Assembly (NCBI RefSeq): GCF_019052805.1
Contig: NZ_JAHQRJ010000001.1
Span: forward strand, 3,534,001 to 3,598,000
Origin: Noviherbaspirillum sp. L7-7A
GTDB taxonomy: Bacteria; Pseudomonadota; Gammaproteobacteria; Burkholderiales; Burkholderiaceae_D
Length of the DNA stretch: 64,000 nucleotides
Reading direction: 5' to 3'
This document shows, piece by piece, positions 27,458-36,239 of this stretch. Below the pieces are notes generated by a model. That model saw only the letters and a program-made list of their open reading frames with translations, did no database searches and had not been told where the DNA came from. The translations under genes were made by a program, and so were the position numbers. Each line of letters starts with the position of its first letter. Position 1 is the first letter of the stretch.

Positions 27458-27666
27458 TCGCATTCGACCCGGACGCGCCCGGCCCGGCGCCGTCGCCCTG
27501 CATCAGCCTCTGCCAGATGGATGCCGCCACCGGCCTGTGCATCGGCTGCCAGCGCACGATAGAAGAAATCGTCGCCTGGGGCAGCGCGTCGGATGCCGAT
27601 CGGCGCGCGGTATGGCGCGAGATCGCCCGCCGGCGTAACGCGATGTTTGATGACGATGCCGCTTAA
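27454..27666 (+). CDS. DUF1289 family small protein
   Basis: A 70-residue protein with the four-cysteine pattern of DUF1289: PCISLCQMDAATGLCIGCQRTIEEI (cysteines at about 16, 20, 29 and 32). The pattern is followed by a helical region with the family tryptophans. The cysteines could bind zinc or an iron-sulfur centre, but no function is established. The start overlaps the HMG-CoA lyase stop (ATGA). Confidence 0.85.
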   Translation: MIAFDPDAPGPAPSPCISLCQMDAATGLCIGCQRTIEEIVAWGSASDADRRAVWREIARRRNAMFDDDAA

Positions 27667-27674
27667 GGGACACC

Positions 27675-28124
27675 ATGCAGATCGGTTTTTACCAGCCTGA
27701 AAAGACAGTCACCGGCCCGGCCTATGGGCCCGGCTTCAAGGTGATGGCCACCGTGCTGTGCGCGGTGCTGGCCGGTTATGGCACCACGGTGGCGCTGCGC
27801 TATCCGCTGCTGCAATACGGCATCGGCGTGCAACTGCTGCTGCTGGGCGCGGCGCTGATGCTGGGCGTGAGCTATTACTGGTTCCTGCGCTCGGTGGTGA
27901 TCATCGACGAGCGCGGCATACGGCAGACCTGGATGTTCAACCGCCAGGTCGAATGGCGCGACGTGCGCAGCGCCAAGATGATAGGCATCCCCTTCTTCAC
28001 CTGGCTGTTCCCGCCGCGGCTGGTGGTGCGCACCGGGAATGCCTTTGCCACCTTCAATGGCGGCAGCAAGCCGGTGCTGATCGAGTTCGCCAAGATATCC
28101 CTTGCCTTCCAGATGAAAAAATGA
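27675..28124 (+). CDS. Small membrane protein with PH-like C-terminal half
   Basis: A 149-residue protein of unknown function. Two transmembrane helices (about residues 23-42 and 46-72, containing VMATVLCAVLAGYGTTVAL and GVQLLLLGAALMLGVSYYWFL) are followed by about 75 residues. Their pattern, VVIIDERGIRQTWMFNRQVEWRDVRSAKMI, looks like a bacterial PH or YdbT-like domain facing the cytoplasm. It overlaps the following MBL gene by four bases and starts eight bases after the DUF1289 gene. Confidence 0.7.
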   Translation: MQIGFYQPEKTVTGPAYGPGFKVMATVLCAVLAGYGTTVALRYPLLQYGIGVQLLLLGAALMLGVSYYWFLRSVVIIDERGIRQTWMFNRQVEWRDVRSAKMIGIPFFTWLFPPRLVVRTGNAFATFNGGSKPVLIEFAKISLAFQMKK

Positions 28125-29026
28125 GCCTGCCCGATTCCATGCATGTGCTGCAGCGCGGCTGGCTGTCGTCCAATAACATCCTGTTCATCGGCCGCGAGCA
28201 GACCGCGCTGGTCGACAGCAGCTACGCCACACATACGCCGCAGACGCTGCAGCTGGTGGCGCACCTGCTGCAGGGCCGGCCGCTGGACCTGCTGCTCAAC
28301 ACCCATACCCATTCCGACCATGTCGGCGGCAACGCCGCGCTGCAGCAAGCCCATGGCTGCCGCACCATCATCCCGGCAGCGGAAGCGCCGGCGGTGCGCG
28401 ACTGGGACGAGGACGCGCTGAGCTACCGCGCCACCGGACAGCACTGCCCGCGCTTTCGCTTCGACGCCACCATGGCGGCCGGCGACCTGCTGTCGCTGGG
28501 CGATATGGCGTGGCAGGTGCTGGGTGCGCCGGGGCATGATCCGCATTCGCTGATCCTGTACTGCCCGGCGCAGCGCATCCTGATCTCGGCCGACGCGCTG
28601 TGGGAAAACGGCTTCGGCGTGATCTTTCCCGAACTGGAAGGCGAGCCGGGCTTCGACGCCACCCGTGCCACCCTGGAGCAGATTGCCGCGCTCGATGTGC
28701 GCCTGGTCATTCCCGGCCACGGCGCGCCGTTTTCCGACGTGGCCGGGGCGCTGCAGCGGGCGTTCAAACGGCTGGACTACCTGGCGGCCGACCCGGCGCG
28801 CAATGCGCAGAACGGCATCAAGGTGCTGGTCAAGTTCCGGTTGCTGGAGATGAAGCGCATCCCCTTGACGGAACTGCGGCAGTGGATGCATGACGTGCCG
28901 CTGCTGGCAACGTCGAACCGCATGCACCTGCGCATGGAGGAAGAGGCGCTGGCGGACTGGACCGCATCGCAACTGGTCAGAGCCGGCGTTGCCAGGATTG
29001 AGCAGGGCGTGCTGGTGGATTGTTGA
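28121..29026 (+). CDS. MBL-fold hydrolase
   Basis: A 301-residue metallo-beta-lactamase-fold protein. The metal motif is HTHSDH at residues 62-67, with further ligand candidates in GAPGHDPHS, ISADALWEN and IPGHGAPF. The second motif His and the Asp after it are intact, so a dinuclear metal site is expected. A C-terminal helical extension (about 225-301) resembles that of LACTB2-like or beta-CASP-less hydrolases. The substrate is unknown. It is translationally coupled to the membrane protein before it and ends the cluster that begins at the acyl-CoA dehydrogenase. Confidence 0.82.
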   Translation: MSLPDSMHVLQRGWLSSNNILFIGREQTALVDSSYATHTPQTLQLVAHLLQGRPLDLLLNTHTHSDHVGGNAALQQAHGCRTIIPAAEAPAVRDWDEDALSYRATGQHCPRFRFDATMAAGDLLSLGDMAWQVLGAPGHDPHSLILYCPAQRILISADALWENGFGVIFPELEGEPGFDATRATLEQIAALDVRLVIPGHGAPFSDVAGALQRAFKRLDYLAADPARNAQNGIKVLVKFRLLEMKRIPLTELRQWMHDVPLLATSNRMHLRMEEEALADWTASQLVRAGVARIEQGVLVDC

Positions 29027-29242
29027 AAGAGCGTCCGTTCTCCCGGGTTTTTGCCCGATTCAATTCAGCAGCAGCCCATTTTCTATGAACAGACGAACAG
29101 GTGAACAAAAGGACATTGTTGCAAATTTTCACTTAACAAAAAGTTATCTATTAACAGTTTAAGTGCCTCCGCGAAACATTCACTCATATTCCCTAGAATT
29201 GTCTGTCCAGCAATATCGCTGGATATCTTCCAGGGAAAATCC
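29027..29242. promoter_or_regulatory. AT-richer leader before the outer-membrane protein gene
   Basis: This 216-base gap is clearly lower in GC than its surroundings. Possible promoter elements are TTGCAA (29119-29124) and TTATCT (29144-29149) with a 19-base spacing, which is weak. TTAACA occurs twice. I see no gene or clear hairpin terminator in it. Confidence 0.3.
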
Positions 29243-29833
29243 ATGAAAGCAAAATCCATAATTTCGGCGCTGATGCTGGCGCTGCCGGCGCTTGCCGCGA
29301 CCTCGGCCATCGCTGCCGATGCAGCCGCCAACCCTTCGTTCTATGTTGGCGGCAATCTGGGGAAGTCAAACTTCAAATTCAAATGCGACGATGGTCTTTC
29401 TTGCTCTGAACCGAGCGTGAATTTCAAGCTGCTTGCCGGCTATCAGTTTTCTCCCAACTTCGCGGTTGAAGGCGCCTATGCCAACTTTGGGACGATCAAG
29501 GCAAGCGTTGGGGATTTCATGGCAAAAGGCCGGATACAGAGTTTCACCCTGGCAGGACTTGGCATCATTCCATTAAGCAATGAGGCTCAACTATTCGGCA
29601 AGATTGGCATGCATCATTCCCGCGGCAACTTTGATATCGGCTTTCCGGGCGAAAGCATGTCTAGCAGCGGCCATAAGACCGGACTGCTGCTGGGTGCGGG
29701 CTTCCAGTACGACTTCACCAAGAACCTTGCCGGCCGAGTTGAATATGAACGGCTGAATTTTGGCTCGGATACGCTCATCAATGACAAAAACAACATCAGC
29801 ATGTTCAGTGTAGGTCTGCTGTACAAGTTCTGA
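29243..29833 (+). CDS. Outer-membrane beta-barrel protein (OmpA-like/OprF-like barrel)
   Basis: A 196-residue exported protein. The signal peptide MKAKSIISALMLALPALAATSAIAA is followed by an eight-stranded barrel pattern of alternating residues: FYVGGNLGKSNFKF, FKLLAGYQFSPNFAVEGAYANFG, and closing strands SVGLLYKF. The C-terminal phenylalanine is the usual BAM-recognition feature. It has two cysteines (in CDDGLSC) that could form a disulfide. The gene has lower GC and less biased codon use than its neighbours. It stands alone with its own leader; the specific role is unknown. Confidence 0.85.
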   Translation: MKAKSIISALMLALPALAATSAIAADAAANPSFYVGGNLGKSNFKFKCDDGLSCSEPSVNFKLLAGYQFSPNFAVEGAYANFGTIKASVGDFMAKGRIQSFTLAGLGIIPLSNEAQLFGKIGMHHSRGNFDIGFPGESMSSSGHKTGLLLGAGFQYDFTKNLAGRVEYERLNFGSDTLINDKNNISMFSVGLLYKF

Positions 29834-29972
29834 CCCTGCATTCAACCCGGATCGGAAGCCCGGTTCGGGTGGTAACAGTCAACCTCCTCTTCAGCACGCC
29901 ACGCGCGCTTTCCCTATCTCCCGTTTCGCTGCCAGTCTCGCACAGCGCCTGCCAGGCAAGGCCCGACCGTAC

Positions 29973-30000
29973 TTTTTGTGCCCACTTTGTGCCCTATAAT
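29973..30000 (+). promoter_or_regulatory. Candidate sigma-70 promoter for the nitronate monooxygenase gene
   Basis: A consensus -10 box TATAAT lies at 29995-30000, with a weak -35 candidate TTTTTG at 29973-29978 and a 16-base spacer. It is 62 bases before the monooxygenase start. The -35 element is poor, so the call rests mostly on the -10 box. Confidence 0.4.
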
Positions 30001-30062
30001 CTGCAGCGCCGGTCAGCGATCGCTTGATCCGCATTCCATTCATCCCATCCTGTGAGGTTGCC

Positions 30063-31025
30063 ATGGCACTGCCTGTCGCGCTGCAAAACCTGCGCCTTCC
30101 CGTCATTGGTTCGCCCCTGTTCATCGCCAGCGGCCCGGCCCTGGTGACGGCCCAGTGCAAGGCGGGCATTGTCGGCTCCTTTCCGGCGCTGAATGCGCGC
30201 CCGGCCGAATTGCTCGATACCTGGCTGACCCAGATACAGAACGATCTGGCGGAATATGGCAAGGCCCATCCCGATGCCAGGATCGGCCCGATTGCCGTCA
30301 ACCAGATCGTTCACCAGTCCAACGACAGGCTGGCGCATGACGTGGAAGTCTGCGTGCGGCACCGGGTGCCCATCATCATTTCCTCGCTGCGCGCGCCGCC
30401 CAGGGAAATGATGGATGCGATCCACGGCTACGGCGGCATCGTGCTGCATGACGTGATTTCGATCCGCCATGCAAAGAAGGCGCTGGAGGCGGGCGTGGAT
30501 GGCCTGATCCTGGTGGCGGCGGGCGCGGGCGGCCATGCCGGCGCGCTGTCGCCGTTCGCGCTGGTGGGCGAGGTCCGCAAGTTCTTCAGCGGCCCGATCG
30601 CGCTGTCGGGGTCGATCGCCACCGGCGACGCCATCCTGGCCGCGCAGGCGATGGGCGCGGACTTTGCCTATATCGGCTCGCGCTGGCTGGCAACGAAGGA
30701 GTCGAATGTGGACGATGCCTACCGCCAGGCCATTGTGGAATCGAGCGCCGCCGACATCGTCTATACCAACCTGTTTACCGGCGTGCATGGCAATTACCTG
30801 AAGAAGTCCATCGTCACCGCCGGCCTCGACCCGGACAACCTGCCGCAGGCCGACAAGAGCGTGATGAATTTCGGCTCCGGCGGCGGCGCCAAGGCCAAGG
30901 CCTGGCGCGACATCTGGGGCGCCGGCCAGGGCGTGGGCCTGATGGACGATGTGCCCGCGGTGGCCGAAGTGGTTGAACGCCTTTCCAATGAATATGCCGC
31001 GGCGCGCCAGCGCCTGGCGCTGTAA
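30063..31025 (+). CDS. Nitronate monooxygenase
   Basis: A 320-residue FMN enzyme of the nitronate monooxygenase/2-nitropropane dioxygenase family, which oxidises alkyl nitronates such as propionate 3-nitronate. TIM-barrel features are the N-terminal LPVIGSPLFIASGPALV, the GLILVAAGAGGHAGALSPFAL segment with the catalytic-type His, the LSGSIATGDAILAAQAMGADFAYIGSRWLATKES segment, and the flavin-phosphate glycines. The ATG at 30063 follows TGTGAGGTTG. A DUF1330 gene follows 10 bases later and is probably co-transcribed. Confidence 0.9.
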   Translation: MALPVALQNLRLPVIGSPLFIASGPALVTAQCKAGIVGSFPALNARPAELLDTWLTQIQNDLAEYGKAHPDARIGPIAVNQIVHQSNDRLAHDVEVCVRHRVPIIISSLRAPPREMMDAIHGYGGIVLHDVISIRHAKKALEAGVDGLILVAAGAGGHAGALSPFALVGEVRKFFSGPIALSGSIATGDAILAAQAMGADFAYIGSRWLATKESNVDDAYRQAIVESSAADIVYTNLFTGVHGNYLKKSIVTAGLDPDNLPQADKSVMNFGSGGGAKAKAWRDIWGAGQGVGLMDDVPAVAEVVERLSNEYAAARQRLAL

Positions 31026-31035
31026 GGAGAAGAGC

Positions 31036-31338
31036 ATGCCCAAAGCATATGTCGTTGCAGAAATCCAGGTCAGCAATCCCGAGGGCTATGCGGACTACCG
31101 TGCGCTTTCCACGGCTTCCGTTGCCCAGTACGGCGGCGTCTGGCTGGCCCGCGGCGGCCAGCGCATCCAGTGCGAGGGAAACGATGAAGGGCACAATGAA
31201 AACTGGCGCACCGTGGTGGTGGAATATCCGTCGCTGGAACAGGCGCGTGCCTGGTACAACTCGCCGGAATACACCCGTGCCAGGGAGATACGGCAGGCGC
31301 ATTCGATAGGACGGCTGTTTATCGTGGAAGGTATATAG
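31036..31338 (+). CDS. DUF1330 domain protein
   Basis: A 100-residue ferredoxin-like-fold protein. It has the family pattern AYVVAEIQVSNPEGYADYRALSTASVAQYGGVWLARGG and the C-terminal YPSLEQARAWYNSPEYTRAREIRQ. The ATG at 31036 has a good AAGGAG site (31024-31029). It forms a short operon with the nitronate monooxygenase. Related proteins are dimeric and of unknown function. Confidence 0.88.
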   Translation: MPKAYVVAEIQVSNPEGYADYRALSTASVAQYGGVWLARGGQRIQCEGNDEGHNENWRTVVVEYPSLEQARAWYNSPEYTRAREIRQAHSIGRLFIVEGI

Positions 31339-31559
31339 ACAGCTCAGGCCCGACTGGCTTCATAAAGGCGGCCGCATGGGCCGCGGCACCGCCTTGCGGG
31401 TCCTCTCCGTGGCTGGTCTCATCCACTTGGCAGACGCCGCAGACGCGGCATTGCCGGGCTGCCCGTTATGGGTCGGGGTGCTGTTAGCCCCCGCTTCGCG
31501 GCGAGATTTTTCCGGTATGGACTCATGCCGTCAGTCGAATATGTCTGCCGCCCAGCTTC
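31339..31559. other. Gap without a supported gene
   Basis: Short frames are open on both strands, but none has a ribosome-binding site or a recognisable domain. A GCGGCC/GGCCGC inverted repeat at about 31369-31386 lacks a T-run. It separates the DUF1330 gene from an unrecognised minus-strand patch. Confidence 0.35.
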
Positions 31560-31988
31560 TTAGTCGTTGTCGTCGGCACCGGATATTGCCTCTAGGGGAG
31601 TGGCTTCCAGATCGTCCTGCTTCGCGGTATTTTCGTTCCTATCGTTCTTTTCTTTCCTGTCATTTTTTTCCTTGCCCATGTTCTCCATTCTGTAATCGAT
31701 GTCGCCCCTTGTTTCGCCGTTCTTCTGGTCATCCATATTGTTATTGCGGATCTGTTGAGGAAGGCTGTGTGTTACCGAAGCTGTCGCTGTGGCGGCTCTG
31801 GTGCCCCTCCAGCACATGAAGACCGAGCTTGCTAGAAGAACGGCAAACACGGTGCCGCCGGCGTAACCTAAGGCAAAAACACCCGCAGAGAAAGCGGAAT
31901 CGGACGGACCAGGCTGCGCATTGACTTGACCGGTGGTGGATGGCTGAGCCGTGCAATTGATCCGATATTGCGGCTCCAGCGCACGCAT
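31560..31988 (-). CDS. Small single-span membrane protein of unknown function
   Basis: A 142-residue open frame. An N-terminal polar part is followed by a hydrophobic helix (about residues 33-58, AGVFALGYAGGTVFAVLLASSV), then a very charged Lys/Glu/Asn/Asp-rich tail (about 83-142) with NDRKEKNDRNENTAK-like repeats. I recognise no family. GC is much lower and codon use weaker than in neighbouring genes, and no clear ribosome-binding site precedes the start. It lies 27 bases after the end of the 32016-32615 gene on the same strand, so the two may be co-transcribed. Confidence 0.5.
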   Translation of the reverse strand: MRALEPQYRINCTAQPSTTGQVNAQPGPSDSAFSAGVFALGYAGGTVFAVLLASSVFMCWRGTRAATATASVTHSLPQQIRNNNMDDQKNGETRGDIDYRMENMGKEKNDRKEKNDRNENTAKQDDLEATPLEAISGADDND

Positions 31989-32015
31989 GCGGGATGCGCT
32001 TACCCATACGAAGTC

Positions 32016-32615
32016 TTAGGTGGCATTGACATAGGCCGGACTAAGCATGTTGGCGAGTGCTTCGATTGCTTCCGGGGGCAGAATTACCACGTTACCCTTG
32101 CCTGCCGTTGCCAGTACCGTATCGAGCAACACCTTTCCGTCGCAGATCGATTGCACGGGAACGCAGTTCGCTTCCGTGCTGCAGGGAAATTCCTTCAATA
32201 CGTCAGGGCTTGCGGTGAAGGTGCGCATGCCTCGTTCAAAGAGGTAAGACAGCATCATCTTCAACTGGTCGGCCTGCTGTAGATTGCCAGGCTGGGCCGA
32301 CTCGAGAAAGACAAGCAGGCCGTCCACTGCCTGCGTGGCCGGATCAAGCGAAGGCGTTACCATCCAACTGGCCCTGCTGTCCGGCTCTGATGTGTCCAGA
32401 CGCACAAACTGGTGGGAATAGCTTGCATGCAGGCCCAATGATTCAACCAGTTCCGCGAATCGGTCAACGCCGGCAAGAGGGAACGTTTCTCGCTCTAAAG
32501 GATCCGGGGTATTTCCCGTTCCCTTCTGTCCCAGCGCGCTCGCCGCAGCGCCGGGAATGCGCGGTGTCAGCGCATGCAGTAGCGTTTCTGCAGTGTTCCA
32601 CAGCCCGGATGCCAT
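32016..32615 (-). CDS. Unrecognised protein, probably the 3' part of a frameshifted gene
   Basis: A 199-residue frame with ordinary globular composition (for example FAELVESLGLHASYSHQFVRL and a C-terminal KVLLDTVLATAGKGNVVILPPEAIEAL). No family was recognised. In the same frame, sensible sequence continues upstream of the ATG for about 23 residues (DPFARGAAVAAAFLLRQATAM) to a stop at 32685-32687, with no start codon available. This suggests that its natural N-terminus lies in the overlapping frame 32567-32887. The base composition is lower in GC than the surroundings. Confidence 0.5.
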   Translation of the reverse strand: MASGLWNTAETLLHALTPRIPGAAASALGQKGTGNTPDPLERETFPLAGVDRFAELVESLGLHASYSHQFVRLDTSEPDSRASWMVTPSLDPATQAVDGLLVFLESAQPGNLQQADQLKMMLSYLFERGMRTFTASPDVLKEFPCSTEANCVPVQSICDGKVLLDTVLATAGKGNVVILPPEAIEALANMLSPAYVNAT

Positions 32616-32887
32616 CGCAGTAGCTTGCCGCAGCAGAAATGCCGCTGCGACGGCTGCGCCTCGCGCGAACGGATCTTTGGTGCGTCATACACCGGCAGGC
32701 CTGCTTCAAGCCGCTGCTTGCGGCAGCGTGCAGCGATCTGTTCCCGCGTCAGCATGGTGCGTTCGGTGTGCAGTTCACCCACGATGTAATTGCCGGAACT
32801 GGCCTCGGATGCAATGTTGAAACAGTACTGCGCGCCAAGGTGGGCATACATGTTTGCACGGGAAAGGGATGCCTTGCTTTCGTTCAT
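32567..32887 (-). pseudogene. 5' part of the same unrecognised gene, separated by a frameshift
   Basis: A 106-residue frame. The first about 70 residues (MNESKASLSRANMYAHLGAQ to GLPVYDAPK) look like real protein. The rest is Arg/Cys/His-rich and looks like an out-of-frame reading of the 32016-32615 gene. A one-base change near 32675-32690 would join the two into a protein of about 290 residues. It may be a decayed gene, a sequencing error or, less likely, programmed frameshifting; there is no slippery homopolymer at the junction. Confidence 0.45.
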
Positions 32888-33048
32888 GGATACTCAAGAA
32901 AAGCCGCCGCCCGGAATTGAACGGCGGGCGTCTGAGTAGCCAGGAACATTGCCCGGTTCAGCGGCCGGCCATCGGTGCGTTACTGCCCGCAACGCCGTGG
33001 CGCCTGCGTGCGCGTTGCAGGCGCCGGCAGCCCTTCGTGGCATCCATG

Positions 33049-34299
33049 CTATTCATATTTCCGCGCATCCTCGATCACCCGCCCGTCATTGGGCAGCGTG
33101 CCGGGGGCAAGGAGCCTGACCTCGCCGCGCAGCTTGGTGACCTCGCGGATGCTGGCGACGATGTCGGCCGCCATGCCGCTGTCCTGCGGCTGGTCGACCT
33201 CGCACAGCAGCGTCATCACGTCATTGGCCATCTCCCCGCTGACCACCAGGCGCGCGCGGCGCACTTGCGGATGGCGCCGCATCACATCGGCCACCTGCGA
33301 AGGATGCACGAACATGGCGCGCACCTTGGTGGTCTGGTCGGCCCGCCCCAGCCAGCCGCGGATGCGCACATTGCTGCGGCCGCAGGGCGACATGCCCGGC
33401 AACACGGCCGACAGGTCGCCCGTGGCAAAGCGGATCAGCGGATAGTCGGTGTTGAAGGCCGTTACCACCACCTCCCCCACCTCGCCCTCAGGGACCGGGT
33501 CGCCGGTGCCGGGCCGCACGATTTCCAGCAGGATCTCCTCGTCGAGCACCATGCCTGGATGGACCTGGCCGTCGCTCATGGTTTCATAGGCGATGTTGCC
33601 GATGTCGGCCGAGCCGTAGGTCTGCAGCACATGGGGCACGCCATGTTCCTGCAGCCATGCACGCAGCGAAGGCGGCAATGCTTCCGCGCCCACCAGCGCG
33701 CGGCGCAGGCTGCTGATGTCGGCATCCATTTCCAGCGCCTTCTCGATGATGATCTTCAGAAAGGACGGCGTGCCCGCATAGGCGTGCGGCCTGAGCGCGG
33801 CGATTGCCTGCACCTGCATTTCGGTCTGGCCGCTGCCGGCGGGTATCACCGGGCAGCCCAGCTTCCTGGCGCCGCCTTCCACCATGAAGGCGGCCGGCGT
33901 GAAGTGATAGGAAAAGCAGTTCTGTATCAGCTCGCCGCGCCGCATGCCGAGTGCATGGAAGGGGCGGGCATAGCGCCACCAGTCCTCGCCGCAGCCTTCT
34001 GGGTCGAAGATGGGACCGGGCGACATGAAGATGCGCGGAAGAGCCTGCAGCGGCGTGGCATTCATTCCGCCGAACGGCGGCTCAGTCTGCTGCAACTGCT
34101 TCAGGTCGGACTTGCGTGTCACGGGCAACTGGGCCAGCGCGGCGCGGCTGGTGATATCGCCGGGATCGATGTGCCCAAGCAGCCTCGCCCAGCCGGATGC
34201 GGCTTTGGCACGCTTGATCAGCGACGGCAGGCGCGTCATCAGATCGCGTTCACGGTGTTGCGGGTCGCGGGTTTCCAGTTCGTCGAAGTAGACGGTCAT
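33049..34299 (-). CDS. Phenylacetate-CoA ligase-like AMP-forming enzyme
   Basis: A 416-residue member of the adenylate-forming superfamily related to PaaK. Recognisable pieces are FMSPGPIFDPEG (nucleotide loop region), the HAYAGTPSFLKIIIEKA segment, the QTYGSADIGNIAYE adenine-binding motif, and the YPLIRFATGDLSAVLPG motif followed by the hinge GRADQTTKVRAMFVHP. It would activate a carboxylic acid, possibly aromatic, as an acyl-CoA. The start has AAGGAG just upstream. It lies 14 bases downstream of livF in the same direction and is the last gene of the transporter cluster. Confidence 0.85.
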   Translation of the reverse strand: MTVYFDELETRDPQHRERDLMTRLPSLIKRAKAASGWARLLGHIDPGDITSRAALAQLPVTRKSDLKQLQQTEPPFGGMNATPLQALPRIFMSPGPIFDPEGCGEDWWRYARPFHALGMRRGELIQNCFSYHFTPAAFMVEGGARKLGCPVIPAGSGQTEMQVQAIAALRPHAYAGTPSFLKIIIEKALEMDADISSLRRALVGAEALPPSLRAWLQEHGVPHVLQTYGSADIGNIAYETMSDGQVHPGMVLDEEILLEIVRPGTGDPVPEGEVGEVVVTAFNTDYPLIRFATGDLSAVLPGMSPCGRSNVRIRGWLGRADQTTKVRAMFVHPSQVADVMRRHPQVRRARLVVSGEMANDVMTLLCEVDQPQDSGMAADIVASIREVTKLRGEVRLLAPGTLPNDGRVIEDARKYE

Positions 34300-34313
34300 G
34301 ATGCGATTCTCCT

Positions 34314-35138
34314 TCAGGCCAGCCAGCGCTTGCGGCGGCGGTAGAACTTCATGTCGCGAAAGCTCTTGCGGCCCGCGCCCGATACGCCAAGATAGAATTC
34401 CTTTACATCCTCATTGGCGGCCAGCGCCGTTGCCTCGCCTTCCATCACGACCCGGCCGTTCTCCAGGATGTAGCCGAAGTCGGCATAGCGCAGGGCGACC
34501 GTGGTGTTCTGCTCGGCCAGCAGGAAGGACACGTTTTCCTTCCTGTTCAGGTCCTTCACGATCTCGAAGATTTCCTCGACGATCTGCGGCGCCAGGCCCA
34601 TCGATGGTTCATCCAGCAGGATCATCGACGGCTGCGCCATCAGCGAGCGGCCGATCGCGCACATCTGCTGCTCGCCGCCCGAGGTATAGCCCGCCTGCGA
34701 AGCGCGCCGCTCCTTCAGGCGCGGGAAGTAGTGATAGACCTTGTCCAGCGCCTGCTGCAGCTCGCGCCGCGACAGCCGCCGTGTGTAGGCGCCGGTCAGC
34801 AGGTTTTCCTCTATCGTCAGGTGGCCGAAGCAGTGCCGTCCTTCCATCACCTGCGACAGGCCGCGCTGCACCAGTGCGTTCGGCGTGAGCTGGTCGATGC
34901 GTTCGCCGTCGAAGGTGACGCTGCCTTTGGTGACATCGCCGCGCTCGCCGCGCAGCAGGGTGGAGATGGCTTTCAGGGTGGTGGACTTGCCGGCGCCGTT
35001 ACCGCCCATCAGGGCGACGACGCTGCCGCGCGGGACCTGCAGGGAGACGCCTTTCAGGACCAGGATGACGTGGTCGTAGATGACCTCGATGTTGTTGACG
35101 GCGAGGTAGGGGGGAGGGGTATCGGTTTGGGGTGTCAT
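34314..35138 (-). CDS. livF: Branched-chain-type ABC transporter ATP-binding protein (LivF-like)
   Basis: A 274-residue ATPase of the hydrophobic amino acid uptake family. Walker A is GGNGAGKST, the signature is YTSGGEQQM (Thr-Ser instead of Leu-Ser), and Walker B is MILLDEPSMGLAP with the switch His region replaced by LLAEQNT, as is normal for LivF. It is longer than E. coli LivF (about 237 residues) by a basic C-terminal tail, GRKSFRDMKFYRRRKRW. The ATG at 35138 is the best start; one at 35165 would add nine residues. Repeat element C separates it from the other transporter genes. Confidence 0.88.
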   Translation of the reverse strand: MTPQTDTPPPYLAVNNIEVIYDHVILVLKGVSLQVPRGSVVALMGGNGAGKSTTLKAISTLLRGERGDVTKGSVTFDGERIDQLTPNALVQRGLSQVMEGRHCFGHLTIEENLLTGAYTRRLSRRELQQALDKVYHYFPRLKERRASQAGYTSGGEQQMCAIGRSLMAQPSMILLDEPSMGLAPQIVEEIFEIVKDLNRKENVSFLLAEQNTTVALRYADFGYILENGRVVMEGEATALAANEDVKEFYLGVSGAGRKSFRDMKFYRRRKRWLA

Positions 35139-35239
35139 GGTGTGTTTGCTCTCGTTGCGGGGCATCGGGGTAGGGAGATGGCATGGTTCGCCTTCAGGGT
35201 GGCGGCGACTTAATGCGGTGCAAATAAAGTTGCTGCTGA

Positions 35240-35996
<757 letters not shown>

Positions 35997-36028
35997 TCGC
36001 TACGCGTACCGCAACGGCAACCGCTTTC

Positions 36029-36143
36029 GTAGGGTGCAATACCCGAAGGGCATTGCACGGCCTTTGCAGACCGCGCTGGCATTACCGGCCGACTTCCCTG
36101 ATCGACCCATGGTGTAATGCCCCTGCGGGGTATTACACCCTAC
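36029..36143. repeat. Inverted REP pair beside element C
   Basis: GTAGGGTGCAATACCC...GGGCATTGCAC (36029-36059) is followed by the opposite-orientation copy GGTGTAATGCCCC TGC GGGGTATTACACC CTAC (36111-36143). The second stem has only a G-T mismatch. The arrangement is the same BIME type as at 17481. Confidence 0.88.
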
Positions 36144-36145
36144 CG

Positions 36146-36182
36146 GCGCCGTACCTTATCCGCTTCAGGCATTGCCGGCACG
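36146..36182. repeat. Detached fragment of a composite-element arm
   Basis: The stretch CCGTACCTTATCCGCTTCAGGCATTG and the following GCCGGCACG match, in reverse complement, the arm of element B near 17703-17735. It directly abuts the GTAG end of the second REP, as also happens in element D. Confidence 0.7.
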
Positions 36183-36239
36183 TCGTGCTTGACAAGGCCT
36201 GAGCTGCGGCACGGCTGCCGCCAGCCGCGCTACCTGCCT

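Noticed and set aside
31376-31819. A plus-strand 147-codon frame
   Set aside because: It is rich in Cys, Arg and Pro and overlaps the minus-strand membrane protein, which has a better transmembrane and charged-tail pattern. It has no ribosome-binding site.
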